A stretch of DNA of 64,000 nt from FACHB-T130 sp042747725 (GCF_042747725.1 NZ_JBHZGO010000105.1:255988-319987); one strand, 5' to 3'; numbered from the stretch's first letter, positions 45,822 to 56,239 are shown. A program made the numbers and translations. The notes: generated from the letters alone by a model not told the origin.

Positions 45822-46733
45822 ATGTCTATGACTGCCCTTGATTGTGCATGGCAACACCATTTTATTGAGACCAACAACATTCGCTTACATTGTGTCACCC
45901 AAGGAGAGGGAGAGCTAGTTATACTGTTGCACGGGTTTCCAGAGTTTTGGTATTCCTGGCGGCATCAGATCCCGGCACTGGCTCGCCATTTCAAGGTGGT
46001 GGTTCCCGATTTGCGGGGCTACAACGATTCGGATAAGCCACTTAGTGGTTATGACTTGGATACCCTTAGCGCCGATATTCGGGGTCTGATTGAGAATTTA
46101 GGGTATGTCCGGGCACATATTGTTGGTCACGATTGGGGCGGATTGATCGCATGGCATCTGGCGCAGAAGTTTCCAGATGTTCTGAATCGTCTGGCTATTT
46201 TGAATGCGCCGCACCCGTACAGGTTTTGGCAGGAATTTGCGGGAAACCTGGATCACTTGCGTCGCAGCTGGTACGTTCTGGCGTTTCAGATTCCTGGTTT
46301 GCCAGAGTGGCTGATTCAGCAAAATTTAAAAGATTTTGTAAATAACGTCTTTCGGGGACAAGCGGTTCGCAAAGGCGCGTTTTCTGCCGAGGATGCCCAA
46401 GTGTATCAGGCAGCATTGGCAAAGCCTGGGGTTCTGGCGGCGGCGATTAACTACTATCGCTCCTCTTTGTCGCCTCAAAATTGGCTGCATCACTGGGGGC
46501 GATCGCCCGATCCCGTCACCGTGCCTACCTTGATTCTGTGGAGCGAAGAAGATTCCTTTTTGAGTCGAAAACTCACCGAAGGCATGGAACGCTTGATCGC
46601 TGCTCCTTTCAACCTAAAATTTATCAGTCACTGCGGTCACTGGATGCAGCAAGAAGTTCCCCAAACCGTCAATCGAGAACTCTTAAACTTTTTGCGCTCC
46701 CCAAAATTAGCTAGCGGGAAAAAAAGCTTCTAA
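45822..46733 (+). CDS. Alpha/beta hydrolase, epoxide-hydrolase-like
   Basis: Start chosen at ATG 45822 (MSMTALDCAWQHH) rather than the GTG 45 nt upstream, with a GAAGAG motif just before. It has the HGFPEFWYSWR oxyanion-region motif, the nucleophile region VGHDWGGLIAW with an Asp nucleophile as in epoxide hydrolases and haloalkane dehalogenases, and the C-terminal SHCGHWMQQEVP with the catalytic His. The substrate is unknown. Confidence 0.9.
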   Translation: MSMTALDCAWQHHFIETNNIRLHCVTQGEGELVILLHGFPEFWYSWRHQIPALARHFKVVVPDLRGYNDSDKPLSGYDLDTLSADIRGLIENLGYVRAHIVGHDWGGLIAWHLAQKFPDVLNRLAILNAPHPYRFWQEFAGNLDHLRRSWYVLAFQIPGLPEWLIQQNLKDFVNNVFRGQAVRKGAFSAEDAQVYQAALAKPGVLAAAINYYRSSLSPQNWLHHWGRSPDPVTVPTLILWSEEDSFLSRKLTEGMERLIAAPFNLKFISHCGHWMQQEVPQTVNRELLNFLRSPKLASGKKSF

Positions 46734-47153
46734 ATCTACTGGTGAAGACATACCGAAGACACTGCTGCCAGTGCGGTGAGGTTTAAAGCTAACGACTTCT
46801 CTCGTGTCAACAATCTTTAACAACACGCTTGATAGCGCCAAATTAATTGGCGCTGTTGGTGTTGGAATGTCAAACCCTCATCTGGCGGTCAACGAACGAA
46901 TTGTGATGCGAAACACAGAGCAACCATGACAGTTGACAACCCCAGCCGCCAAATTTTGTTGCATCCTGAAAGGGTAGGGGTTGTATCTATATCGTTCTAT
47001 AGAGGAGAAGGTTTTATCCTCGCATTGACTTGATTTATGGCGTAGCGCCACCAGCAAAATGATTGGCTACCGTGAGAGCGATCGCCTCATGCTCAATCAT
47101 TTCCCAATTCAGCAACGCCCCCTCACTGCACTCAGTACCAGCGAGAACTAAGG
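46734..47153. other. Intergenic region with a small hairpin
   Basis: No gene supported. A perfect 8-bp hairpin AGCGCCAA-ATTAA-TTGGCGCT lies at 46834-46854, possibly ending the hydrolase transcript. It lacks a T-run. Confidence 0.45.
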
Positions 47154-48035
47154 ATGTTTAACGCTACAGAAATTCTGATTGACTCTTTTGTTCAAAGGAT
47201 TCGTGAAGGCTACCGACGCACTTACGGCGGCTACAAGCCCGACTACGAAGATATTATTGCCTGGGCGGGGGGTATGGCTCTGGAAAACATTGCCAACAGC
47301 GACGCCCTCTATCACAATGTTGAACACTCGATTTTAGTCGCTCTGGTAGGGCAAGAAATCTTGCGGGGGAGACACATCCGCGAGGGTGGAGTGTCCTGCG
47401 AAGACTGGTTGCACTTCATTCTCTCACTGGTTTGCCATGACATTGGCTACGTTAAGGGCGTGTGTCGCCTAGATAGAGACTACGAAAGGCTGTATGCGAC
47501 GGGGAACGATGGAGAAATGGTCTCCGTTCCTCGCGGATCTTCAGATGCCAGCTTGACGCCTTATCACGTAGATCGAGCCAAACTCTTTATTGAAGAGCGC
47601 TTTGGCGGTCATAAGCTGATTGATGCGGAATTGATCAAGCGCAATATTGAACTAACCCGTTTTCCAGTACCAAAAGCAGAGGATCATCAAGATACGGTTA
47701 ATTATCCGGGCTTGGTTCGTGCCTCTGACTTAATTGGTCAGCTGAGCGATCCCCGCTACCTGAAGAAAATCGGGGCGCTGTACTATGAGTTTGAAGAAAC
47801 CGGCGTCAATCAAGCCTTGGGTTATCGGCATCCCGGAGACTTGCGGCGGAACTATCCCAAGTTTTACTGGCACGGGGTATTCCCGTATATTCAAGATGCG
47901 CTGCGCTACCTGTCGCTAACTCAGCAAGGTAAACAAATCATTGCAAACCTCTACTCGAATGTGTTTGTTGTTGAACACGAAAGTGCCGAAGATGAGCGGA
48001 GGCAACTGGAAGAACAGTTAGGAGTTGGAACTTAG
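47154..48035 (+). CDS. HD-domain metal-dependent phosphohydrolase-like protein
   Basis: A 293-residue protein. HD-domain residues are visible: H54 (ALYHN), H58 (VEHSILV) and the pair H95-D96 in LVCHDIGYVKG. A conserved cyanobacterial HD-type protein; the substrate is not known. An AAGG-like motif lies ahead of the ATG. Confidence 0.85.
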   Translation: MFNATEILIDSFVQRIREGYRRTYGGYKPDYEDIIAWAGGMALENIANSDALYHNVEHSILVALVGQEILRGRHIREGGVSCEDWLHFILSLVCHDIGYVKGVCRLDRDYERLYATGNDGEMVSVPRGSSDASLTPYHVDRAKLFIEERFGGHKLIDAELIKRNIELTRFPVPKAEDHQDTVNYPGLVRASDLIGQLSDPRYLKKIGALYYEFEETGVNQALGYRHPGDLRRNYPKFYWHGVFPYIQDALRYLSLTQQGKQIIANLYSNVFVVEHESAEDERRQLEEQLGVGT

Positions 48036-48048
48036 AAGGCGAGAAGTC

Positions 48049-48147
48049 GAGAGTTAGGAGTTAATAATCAAAATAAGCTTGGAAATACTGAATTCTAGCT
48101 TATGATTTAATTTAAAACTCCTAACTCCTAACTTCTAACTCCTAACT
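48049..48147. repeat. Short heptamer repeats CCTAACT / GTTAGGA
   Basis: GTTAGGAGTTA on the left and ACTCCTAACTCCTAACTTCT on the right form an imperfect inverted repeat in the spacer before the ABC permease gene. Typical low-complexity spacer. Confidence 0.5.
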
Positions 48148-48149
48148 TT

Positions 48150-49295
48150 ATGAACTGGTGGCAAAAACTTAAAAACAATCCCTTAGCTCGTTTTGGCGCT
48201 TTAATCCTGTTAATTTTCTACTTAAGCGTCATTGCATCTGATTTTGTTGCGCCTTATCGTCCGTGTGACTCTTATGACTTGTCTCATGGCCTGTGTGATG
48301 TGCAGCCAAATACGTCTCTTCTGCCACCAACTCAGATTTACTGGCGCAACCGCGAGGGACAATTTATTGGACCGCACGTTTATCCTACGACTCAGGGGCC
48401 GACAGATTTAGAGACGGGCGATCGCAAAGTGATTGTAAACTTCCAAAAACCTTCGCCTGTTCGCCTGTTTGTCCGTGGACCCAAATACCAACTGTTTCAG
48501 CTTCGCCTACCATTGCCACCCAAATTTGATGAGGTGGAAATTCTTAGCGGTATTCCCTTTAATTGGCACCTCTTCGGCACCCTTGGGGAAGGCAAACTGA
48601 ATTTGTTAGGCACCGATGAACAGGGGCGCGACCAGTTCAGCCGTCTGCTGCATGGGGGCAGAATTAGCCTCAGCATTGGTCTGGTGGGAATTGCCATTTC
48701 TTTTCCGCTGGGTTTGTTGGTTGGGGGGATTTCTGGCTATTTCGGAGGCGGAACCGATAGCGTCTTAATGCGCTTTGTGGAAGTGCTGATGACGATTCCC
48801 AGCCTTTATCTGTTGGTTGCCCTTGCCGCAGTGCTGCCGCCAGGACTGACGAGTGCCCAGCGATTCTTATTAATTGTGCTGATTACCTCATTCGTCGGCT
48901 GGGCTGGGTTAGCACGGGTGATTCGGGGACAGGTGCTGTCGATTAAAGAGCGGGAATTTGTGCAAGCGGCACGCGCAATGGGTGCGAAACCGCTTTACAT
49001 TATCATCCGTCATGTATTGCCGCAGACCGCCACCTACGTGATTATCTCGGCAACTTTGGCAATCCCTGGTTTTATCGTGGCGGAATCAGTGCTGAGTTTG
49101 ATTGGGCTAGGAATTCAGCAGCCAGATCCGTCTTGGGGGAATATGCTATCGCTAGCAACGAATGCATCAATTTTGGTGTTACAACCTTGGTTGATCTGGC
49201 CTCCAGCGCTGTTGATTATCCTCACCGTGTTGGCGTTTAACTTGCTGGGCGATGGGCTGCGGGATGCCCTCGATCCCCGGAGTTTGCGGCGGTAA
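48150..49295 (+). CDS. ABC transporter permease, dipeptide/oligopeptide (DppC/OppC) type
   Basis: A 381-residue inner-membrane permease. An N-terminal membrane segment (about 15-30) is followed by a long soluble loop unusual in size (about 50-150), then five membrane segments. The EAA-like cytoplasmic loop is visible: EREFVQAARAMGAKPLYIII. No ATPase, partner permease or binding protein is in the neighbourhood, so partners must be elsewhere. A terminator hairpin follows. Confidence 0.9.
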   Translation: MNWWQKLKNNPLARFGALILLIFYLSVIASDFVAPYRPCDSYDLSHGLCDVQPNTSLLPPTQIYWRNREGQFIGPHVYPTTQGPTDLETGDRKVIVNFQKPSPVRLFVRGPKYQLFQLRLPLPPKFDEVEILSGIPFNWHLFGTLGEGKLNLLGTDEQGRDQFSRLLHGGRISLSIGLVGIAISFPLGLLVGGISGYFGGGTDSVLMRFVEVLMTIPSLYLLVALAAVLPPGLTSAQRFLLIVLITSFVGWAGLARVIRGQVLSIKEREFVQAARAMGAKPLYIIIRHVLPQTATYVIISATLAIPGFIVAESVLSLIGLGIQQPDPSWGNMLSLATNASILVLQPWLIWPPALLIILTVLAFNLLGDGLRDALDPRSLRR

Positions 49296-49327
49296 TTTTA
49301 AAGATTTTTTGCTAATTTGTGTGACAT

Positions 49328-49373
49328 ATTTAGCAGAGTTGGTCACAAATATGACCGACTCTGCTAAATTTTT
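49328..49373 (+). terminator. Terminator after the ABC permease gene
   Basis: ATTTAGCAGAGTTGGTCA faces TGACCGACTCTGCTAAAT, giving a long stem with one mismatch and a short loop, followed by TTTT. It also separates this gene from the porin. Confidence 0.85.
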
Positions 49374-49439
49374 GTTGAGGTTGTTACTGAGATATATGAG
49401 TAGCTCAGTAAAGTGTGGTGTGAGAGGAGTTGGAAGCAA

Positions 49440-51212
49440 ATGATATTTAAAATTATCTTAAAGAAATTTATTTGCTCAAGTTTGAAATACGGGTTATTTA
49501 GCTGGATTTTAGTAAATGGCTTTGCCTCTCAAGCTGCTCATGCTGCGGATGTAGAGAAAACACCTCAAAAGAGCAAAGAAATTACTACGTTTTTAAAGGC
49601 AGATTCAGATTTACCAAATTTGGATAATCAGCCTGATAACACCACGATGCAACAGGTGGAGCAACTATGGCAGGAAAATGCAGAGGAGTCAGAAGCTGCT
49701 GAAGCTCCTATGGAGCAAGTGACCAATGTTTCTCAGATGACAGACTTGGAACCAACAGATTGGGCGTATGAAGCACTGCGATCGCTTATCGAACGCTATG
49801 GCTGTATCGCGGGCTATCCGGATAATACTTATCGTGGTAATCGTACCCTAACGCGGTATGAATTTGCAGCCGGATTAAATGCTTGTTTGGAGCAAATTAA
49901 TAACCTGGTTCCGGTAGCAACTGCTGATGGAATCAGACAAGAGGATCTCGCTACCTTACAGCGATTGCAATCAGAATTTGCAATCGAATTAGCAAGTCTC
50001 AGGGGTTCGGTGGATAGCTTGGAAGCTCGCACTGCGGAAATAGAAGCAACCCAATTTTCTACAACTACTAAATTGAGCGGACTGACAATTGTTGGCGTTC
50101 AAGGGCGTAGCAACAATCGCGCCGATTTATTTCCTAGAGATGGCAAAAAAGAGACTGATGACCGTGGTACGAACATCAACGTAATTAATTTTAATCAGCT
50201 GTATCTAACTACCCAATTTGATGAGCGTAGTTACCTGTTAGCAGGTCTCCAAGCTAGTCAAGGAACCACTGCACCTCGACTAACTAACGATGTCCTACTT
50301 AGCTATGAATTATTTAATGATAACGATGTGATTTTGAGTGACCTAAACTACCGCTTCCTCCTCACCGACAAATTTGCTGTCCTCGTGGGGACAGAAGGGG
50401 TAAATATGGCTTACGCTTTCCGAGGACCCAATCGTGTGGAAAGCGCTGCCACAGGTCCAATTTCTGCTTTTGCCCAAAGAAACCCGATTTTGAATATTGG
50501 CTTTGGTCGTGGTGGTATCGGTTTTGATTGGCAATTTGCTAAACGTGCCAGTTTGCAAGCAGTTTACTCAACTACTATTCCAGGATTTTTTAATAGCGAT
50601 GGACGACCTGACGGACATAATACCGCCGGTGTCCAACTAGCGCTTACCCCAACCGATCCGCTTGATATCACTTTGTATTATGTTAATGACTACTCGCCCA
50701 ATGGTTCTTTGCTGACTGGGATTGGAGACGACCAGTTGAGTGCTATTAATCCACTGACAGGCAATTCAGCATCCCTGCAAACTAATGCCGTTGGTGCCAC
50801 GATTAACTGGCGGATTACGCCACGTATCACGTTAGGTAGCTGGGCGGGCTACACCAATTCCTACATTCCAGGAAGATCGGGAAATGTAGAAACAACTAAT
50901 TATATGGTGTATCTCAATTTTCCCGATTTATTTGGACAAGGAAATTTGGGAGGAATTTACATTGGACAACCGCCAAAAATTGTTAGCAGCGATTTGCCCG
51001 TAGGAAATAATATACCTGACTTTTTCAATACGGGTTTGGGACGAGAAGGAGGACAACCTGGAACCACCACTCACGTAGAAGCATTCTATCGTTGGCAGGC
51101 AACGGACAACATTAGCATCACGCCAGGGGTAGTCTTTATTTTTGAACCAGGACATACACCCGCCAGCGATCCGATCGCTGTAGGTATACTACGGACTAGC
51201 TTCTCCTTCTAG
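49440..51212 (+). CDS. Iron-uptake porin (SLH plus OprB barrel)
   Basis: Outer-membrane porin of 590 residues from ATG 49440. Signal peptide about 1-37 (...ASQAAHA), an acidic linker, an SLH domain around 95-150 (DWAYEALRSLIERYGCIAGY, then RYEFAAGLNACLEQ), a coiled-coil segment (ELASLRGSVDSLEARTAEIE), then an OprB-type beta barrel ending in FSF, as usual for outer-membrane barrels. Its relatives (SomA/SomB, iron porins) allow passage of iron and small solutes. Confidence 0.92.
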   Translation: MIFKIILKKFICSSLKYGLFSWILVNGFASQAAHAADVEKTPQKSKEITTFLKADSDLPNLDNQPDNTTMQQVEQLWQENAEESEAAEAPMEQVTNVSQMTDLEPTDWAYEALRSLIERYGCIAGYPDNTYRGNRTLTRYEFAAGLNACLEQINNLVPVATADGIRQEDLATLQRLQSEFAIELASLRGSVDSLEARTAEIEATQFSTTTKLSGLTIVGVQGRSNNRADLFPRDGKKETDDRGTNINVINFNQLYLTTQFDERSYLLAGLQASQGTTAPRLTNDVLLSYELFNDNDVILSDLNYRFLLTDKFAVLVGTEGVNMAYAFRGPNRVESAATGPISAFAQRNPILNIGFGRGGIGFDWQFAKRASLQAVYSTTIPGFFNSDGRPDGHNTAGVQLALTPTDPLDITLYYVNDYSPNGSLLTGIGDDQLSAINPLTGNSASLQTNAVGATINWRITPRITLGSWAGYTNSYIPGRSGNVETTNYMVYLNFPDLFGQGNLGGIYIGQPPKIVSSDLPVGNNIPDFFNTGLGREGGQPGTTTHVEAFYRWQATDNISITPGVVFIFEPGHTPASDPIAVGILRTSFSF

Positions 51213-51703
51213 GAAAATTTCCCTATCTACACCTGTCACATTAAGCGAAGTGCAACATCGCAGGAATTCTGCGAGCTTGCTCAGGATGACATTCTGGTGC
51301 AAAATGCCAGTTTACACTTCATCAAAACTTGATTTAACTATAAAAACTTTATCCAAATATACCGTAGATTTACTAAATACACTCTTTTTTTAATTTAGGA
51401 TTTTTTTTATTTTCAGTGTTATTTCGCTTGTAGATAAAAGAGTAAAAGCTATAAATTGAGATAAGGTTCGGTTAAGCAATTATAGTGGCAATTCCAAGAA
51501 TCTCTAGTTGTTATTTGTCACTCTTTAATCAACCTCAATAGAAATTGTAAATTCTGCTGTATTTGTCTGCCTTTAAAAACATTTACAGCAGAAAAATTTA
51601 TTGCTTGATTTAAAGGATTTACATCTGCAATTGCTGACAGATACAGATTCTTTGTGCTTTGGCAAAAGTTAGTTTATTTATTCAAGGAGGTTGAGTAGTC
51701 AAA
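51213..51703. other. Intergenic region with AT-rich tracts
   Basis: About 490 bp between the porin and a secreted protein gene. It is T-rich near 51380-51430. I see no gene; it should hold the promoter of the downstream gene. Confidence 0.5.
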
Positions 51704-52045
51704 ATGACTAAATTTATTTTTTCTTTGCTAGTTTTGATTTTAACTGAAAGCTCTGTTTTGATTGCGACTAATTCTCAAGCGCAAACTGTTATTTCCTCAG
51801 AAAGTAACATTGTTGATACTATCCACCCAGACTCCTATGATCAAATCCCAGCCTGGAATACAAGCGTTAAATCTGACGTTGGTAATGCTGCCGCCAATTC
51901 TACCAATTCTGAGCAAGTTGTTGTCTCTGAAGCTGGAATTAAAGCTACTGATTCTAACTCAACTGTAACTGGCAAGAAAGCCAGTGTTAATCAACGAATT
52001 CCCATGTCAAGCAGAATTTTTGATGTATCTTCGATGCGACAGTAG
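51704..52045 (+). CDS. Secreted hypothetical protein, 113 aa
   Basis: A strong AAGGAGG ribosome binding site before the ATG supports translation. A signal peptide (residues 1-26, ending NSQAQ) is followed by a polar Ser/Asn/Val-rich sequence. No family is recognised. Confidence 0.75.
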   Translation: MTKFIFSLLVLILTESSVLIATNSQAQTVISSESNIVDTIHPDSYDQIPAWNTSVKSDVGNAAANSTNSEQVVVSEAGIKATDSNSTVTGKKASVNQRIPMSSRIFDVSSMRQ

Positions 52046-52139
52046 CGCCAAGTAGTAATAGGTTGAAATTTTTGAGATAGTATCGAAATTATTGTAGACG
52101 TTGCTGGCTTGATATCTTTAAGCGATCGCATCTCTAATC

Positions 52140-52883
52140 CTACCGCCCTGCTTTCTCCTCCACGGGGTGTTGACCATAAAAGGGTAGCGCTTCTGACCAG
52201 TGGGGGCGCTTTCCCTGTTGCCAATCTAGATAGGCGAGTTCTAGTAGGCTCGAAACCGTTGCCCCTAGCCCAGCCCTAGCGGCGATATCAATTAGCTGAT
52301 AGGGATGCCAACTTTCCAAAGTTTGTTGCCATGCTGCCGGTGTCATCACGCTATCTGGTAACATCTGAGCGAGTCCCGAATCGGATGGCGATACTTGATA
52401 AATGGCGGTAAATAATTGACCCCGTTGAGCTGGCAATTGCACAGCGATCGCATTGCTGAGTGAAGATTCTTCACTATTTGCATTGCCTTTTTGCTGTTTA
52501 CTTTTACCGGCTTCTGACCAAGCCACAGATGCCAGTGTAGAGACAGAAAACAGGGGAATATCCAGCTGTTGCGCCAGTGTACGCGCCGTAACAACGCCGA
52601 TGCGAGTCCCTGTAAAGCTGCCTGGGCCTATTGCCACACAGATAAATGTCAAATCAGCCCACATCTGCGGCTGAATAAACTCAACCAGATGATGGTGTAA
52701 ATGGGTAGATAAATCGCGCCCTAAATCCCAAGTTTGGCAGCGCGAATCTCCAGCAAAGTTGTTTAGTGCTAGACCTAGTTCAGGACTGCTGGTATGCAGT
52801 GCTAAGCCGTATTTTGTTGGATCGAGCTTCACGGAATTCATACCCAGTTCAAGGGATCGATAGTCCAGACAGGGAGACACCAT
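52140..52883 (-). CDS. tsaB: tRNA threonylcarbamoyladenosine biosynthesis protein TsaB
   Basis: Partner of TsaD in t6A synthesis, modifying tRNAs that read ANN codons. The protein is 247 residues from ATG 52883; an alternative ATG at 52841 (MNSVKLDPTKYGLALHTSS) matches the family start better. Visible features are LALHTSSPELGLAL, the ICVAIGPGSFTGTRIGVVTA motif and PLFSVSTLASVAW. It lies 36 bp after the pair below in the same direction. Confidence 0.92.
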   Translation of the reverse strand: MVSPCLDYRSLELGMNSVKLDPTKYGLALHTSSPELGLALNNFAGDSRCQTWDLGRDLSTHLHHHLVEFIQPQMWADLTFICVAIGPGSFTGTRIGVVTARTLAQQLDIPLFSVSTLASVAWSEAGKSKQQKGNANSEESSLSNAIAVQLPAQRGQLFTAIYQVSPSDSGLAQMLPDSVMTPAAWQQTLESWHPYQLIDIAARAGLGATVSSLLELAYLDWQQGKRPHWSEALPFYGQHPVEEKAGR

Positions 52884-52919
52884 AAATCGGCGTTCCTACA
52901 AGTGCGTAGCCGCGACTTC

Positions 52920-53618
52920 TTAGTCATTAATGGCGTTGATTTGCAGATCATAAATTGCTTGACCCGTCAAGCAGTGCCAGTGGCAGGTGAATAAATCTGG
53001 CTTTTGGACGCTGATGGTAGCGATCGCCGGTTCCCCCGGAAAAGGCAAAAGTCGGTCAAAAACAATCTCTTGCTCTTGAAAGCCGAACTGTAATAAATAA
53101 ACAGCCGATGGCGCTGATAAAAATTGCAGCAATCGATGCCCCAGTTCGTACAGTGGCTGACGCCAGAAATCCGATAGATGCACCGGCTGACGATAACTTT
53201 TAAAAGCCGGTTCTAAGCGCCTACTTTCATCATCCTCAACCCTACCAATTACCTCGCCGTAGAGCGGTCCCTTTGCCGTGAGAACTATTGGCAACCAGAA
53301 ATCACCGACACCCGACGGGTGTCCTAATTGCTCCACCCACTGGCGTAAGCCTGTCACATTGCGGCAAGCCTGATAGAGGGATTGGGCTGGAAATTCCAAG
53401 TTTTCCGGCAAATTCAGCGTTAAAGGACACCAAAGAATTTCTGCTTGGTTTTGCAAGTCCGCGCCAGCAGAGGCGATAAATTGCGTCTCTACAATTTGTA
53501 TCGTTGTCGGTACTGGTGAATTGAGCGCGCTTTGCTTGAGGGCAGACACCATTTCGGCTGTTGTGGGCGATGCCGCAAATTCATCAACAGCATCAACCAC
53601 AATCAGAACTTTACGCAT
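52920..53618 (-). CDS. Conserved cyanobacterial protein, 232 aa
   Basis: Start at ATG 53618 (MRKVLIVVDAVDEF), inside the 3' end of the preceding gene; the two overlap by 8 bp (ATGCGTAA), so translation is coupled. A cytosolic, mixed alpha/beta protein without a known catalytic motif. Function unknown. Confidence 0.8.
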   Translation of the reverse strand: MRKVLIVVDAVDEFAASPTTAEMVSALKQSALNSPVPTTIQIVETQFIASAGADLQNQAEILWCPLTLNLPENLEFPAQSLYQACRNVTGLRQWVEQLGHPSGVGDFWLPIVLTAKGPLYGEVIGRVEDDESRRLEPAFKSYRQPVHLSDFWRQPLYELGHRLLQFLSAPSAVYLLQFGFQEQEIVFDRLLPFPGEPAIATISVQKPDLFTCHWHCLTGQAIYDLQINAIND

Positions 53619-54168
53619 GACCAAAGGTGGGAATCGGGCTATTACGAACACCCGCACGCGGGAAACTGGGCAGATCGAGTCCTGTCGTCGTGCGACGGGT
53701 TCTGACAGCTAGACGGTAGCTGACACTTTGCAACTCGGCATGGAGTTGACGGTTTTCCCGTTGCAGCATCGCCACTTTCTCCCGCACGGGTGCCATGCGT
53801 TCGGCAAATTTCTGGCGATAAATCTGTGGCAACTCCTGCACCACTTGCTCTAGCATCCGGCTGCGGTCGGTCAATTCCTGTACGGACTGCCGCAATTGAT
53901 AAATCTCGGTGTCGCGGGTGGTAATCTGTTCCTGGTAGAACGTTACCTGCTGTTCGACCTCTTGCAGTTGTTCTCGCAGCGCTCTCATCTGAGCCATGTG
54001 CCGCTCAGAAACTTCCGGTCTGGGCATAAAGTTGGCATTGCCCTTGACCAGCCGGAATAGTTCTTGAGACAACTGCTGAACCAGTTGATCTCGCATCTGC
54101 AACTCTTCGCGCAGGCGAGTTACGTCAGATTGAAGCGTTTGTAGGTTTGGCGTGTCTGTCTGGCTCAC
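53611..54168 (-). CDS. Coiled-coil protein, 185 aa
   Basis: Residues 8-155 are a long heptad-pattern coiled coil (DVTRLREELQMRDQLVQQLS, QMRALREQLQEVEQQVTF), with a basic Arg-rich tail. A cyanobacterial-type conserved protein. Its stop overlaps the start of the next gene by 8 bp. Confidence 0.8.
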   Translation of the reverse strand: MSQTDTPNLQTLQSDVTRLREELQMRDQLVQQLSQELFRLVKGNANFMPRPEVSERHMAQMRALREQLQEVEQQVTFYQEQITTRDTEIYQLRQSVQELTDRSRMLEQVVQELPQIYRQKFAERMAPVREKVAMLQRENRQLHAELQSVSYRLAVRTRRTTTGLDLPSFPRAGVRNSPIPTFGHA

Positions 54169-54461
54169 AATGGCTTACGGCTCCTATTGAGATGATTTTC
54201 CTAATGGCAGGCGTGAGGCGAGAGCGGATTGCTCATAATGCTTTTGCAGCTTAATTTACCATTTGCAACGGCAATTAACACCTGATTGCTACCCTTGTTT
54301 GCAATTAAGGGTTGGGTCTATCGTATCCTCAGATTCAGCTAGATTTTCTACTGCCACGAGCAAATGGTTCTGTTTATACAAGCCATTTGTCATCTGGCGG
54401 CGAGATGGAAAGCGATCGGCGTCTTGTAGTATTTAGGTGGACTCAAGAGGAAGTGGTTAAG

Positions 54462-55901
54462 ATGAGTGCAGCCAGCAGTTCAAACAAGATTAAATTTGGT
54501 ACCGATGGATGGCGGGGGATTATCGCCGATGACTTTACCTTCGCCAATGTGTGTAAAGTAACGCGGGCGATCGCGAGTTATCTCGAAAACGCCTATTCCA
54601 AAGACCGTCCCGTCTTAGTAGCTTACGATACTCGTTTTTTAGCTGACCAATTCGCCCGGACTGCCGCTGAAGTTTTGGTAGATGCCGGGTGGACGGTGAA
54701 AATTGTCGATCGAGATTGCCCGACGCCAGTCATTGCTTACAACGCTAAGCTTCTCAATTCTGCTGGAGCGCTGATGTTTACTGCCAGTCATAACCCAGCA
54801 CCTTATTGCGGCATCAAATACATTCCCGATTACGCCGGACCAGCTACACCGGAAATTACGGATACAATTGTAGCAAATATTGAAAGTGCTACGGATGAGC
54901 CGCCCAGTGGCAACAATGCCAATAAGATTTCCACCTTTGATCCCAAGCCAGATTATCTCCAGTTTATTTACACACTGCTGGATGTAGAGCGAATCAAGAG
55001 CGCAAGGCTAAAGGTGAAGTATGATGCCCTCTACTCGACTTCTCGCGGCTACCTGGATACCGTCTTGGATCGCTGCGGTTGCGATACAGAGGCATTCCAC
55101 ACCTACCGCGATGTTCTCTTTGGCGGTGGAATGCCGGAACCAAAGGGAGAGCAATTGACTGAACTCGTCGAAGCGGTGAAAAGAGACGGGGCAGATTTAG
55201 GTTTGGCGACGGATGGAGATAGCGATCGCTTCGGCATTGTTGACGAACAAGGAAACGTGCTGACACCGAACACCGTGCTGCTGTTGCTGGCGCGTCACTT
55301 AGTCAAAAATAAAGGCAAAACTGGCGCGATTGTCCGCACCGTTGCTACCACCCATCTGCTGGATAACCTCGCGGCTAAGTACGGCTTGGAAATCTACGAA
55401 ACAGCAGTAGGCTTTAAATACATCGGCGAGAAAATGCGCGAGACGCAGGTATTGATTGGCGGCGAAGAGTCAGGCGGATTGAGCATTATCGGGCATATTC
55501 CCGAAAAAGACGGTATTTTAGCCGATATGCTGGTGGCAGAAGCGATCGCTTACGAAGGCAAGCCTTTAAGTCAGCTAGTAGAAGAAGCGATCGCGGAAGC
55601 CGATGGCCCCCTGTACAACAAACGTCTCGATTTGCACTTAGATGACGCCCACAAAGCCGCTGTCATCAATGATTTCACCAAAAATCCACCAGCAGAAGTT
55701 GCAGGAATTAAAGTGAAAGAAGTAGGGCGCAAAGACGGGATCAAACTCTACTTAGAAGAAGGCAGTTGGATACTCCTGCGTCCTTCCGGAACAGAACCGC
55801 TAATGCGGGTTTATCTGGAAACGAACACTCCAGAAAAAATGACCCAAATCGTCCAGCAAATGGAACAAACCATTAACCAACTGGAACCCGTCGCAGTCTA
55901 A
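54462..55901 (+). CDS. Phosphoglucomutase/phosphomannomutase family protein
   Basis: A 479-residue protein from ATG 54462 (MSAASSSNKIKFGTDGWRG), chosen because GAGGAAGTGG lies shortly upstream and the preceding frame is not family-like. The phosphohexomutase set is present: the phosphoserine loop TASHNPAPYCGIKY, the metal loop DGDSDRFG, the sugar loop GGEESGG and the phosphate-binding RPSGTEPLMRVY. Substrate preference cannot be told from this. Confidence 0.95.
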   Translation: MSAASSSNKIKFGTDGWRGIIADDFTFANVCKVTRAIASYLENAYSKDRPVLVAYDTRFLADQFARTAAEVLVDAGWTVKIVDRDCPTPVIAYNAKLLNSAGALMFTASHNPAPYCGIKYIPDYAGPATPEITDTIVANIESATDEPPSGNNANKISTFDPKPDYLQFIYTLLDVERIKSARLKVKYDALYSTSRGYLDTVLDRCGCDTEAFHTYRDVLFGGGMPEPKGEQLTELVEAVKRDGADLGLATDGDSDRFGIVDEQGNVLTPNTVLLLLARHLVKNKGKTGAIVRTVATTHLLDNLAAKYGLEIYETAVGFKYIGEKMRETQVLIGGEESGGLSIIGHIPEKDGILADMLVAEAIAYEGKPLSQLVEEAIAEADGPLYNKRLDLHLDDAHKAAVINDFTKNPPAEVAGIKVKEVGRKDGIKLYLEEGSWILLRPSGTEPLMRVYLETNTPEKMTQIVQQMEQTINQLEPVAV

Positions 55902-55972
55902 ATGATAGGTAGGGGCAAGGGCATTGCTCTTGCTCTTACTCGGTAGCAGGATACCCACTAGCCATTATCAAC

Positions 55973-56239
55973 ATGAAAGCCTTTACCAACCTGCTTACCT
56001 CGCTGATTTTAGCCAGTTCCGTCGCCGCGATCGCTATTTTTTCCATTCAAAACATCACGCCGGTATCGGTGAAATTTCTAACTTTCCAGTCGATCCGGAT
56101 GCCGGTAGGCGTCGTGCTGGCGTTTAGTGCTGGCGCGGGAGCGATTGGGAGTGCCCTCGTGCCCGTTTTTTGGGGATTGCCTTCCAGTAATCAGTCTCAA
56201 TCAGAAGATGCCAGTGAGTATGCTGACGAAGACTTTTGA
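55973..56239 (+). CDS. LapA/DUF1049-type small membrane protein
   Basis: Two membrane segments (about 8-26 and 42-68) joined by the family motif FSIQNITPVSVKFL. An acidic C-terminal tail. 88 residues, a usual length. It lies shortly after the phosphohexomutase gene. Confidence 0.85.
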   Translation: MKAFTNLLTSLILASSVAAIAIFSIQNITPVSVKFLTFQSIRMPVGVVLAFSAGAGAIGSALVPVFWGLPSSNQSQSEDASEYADEDF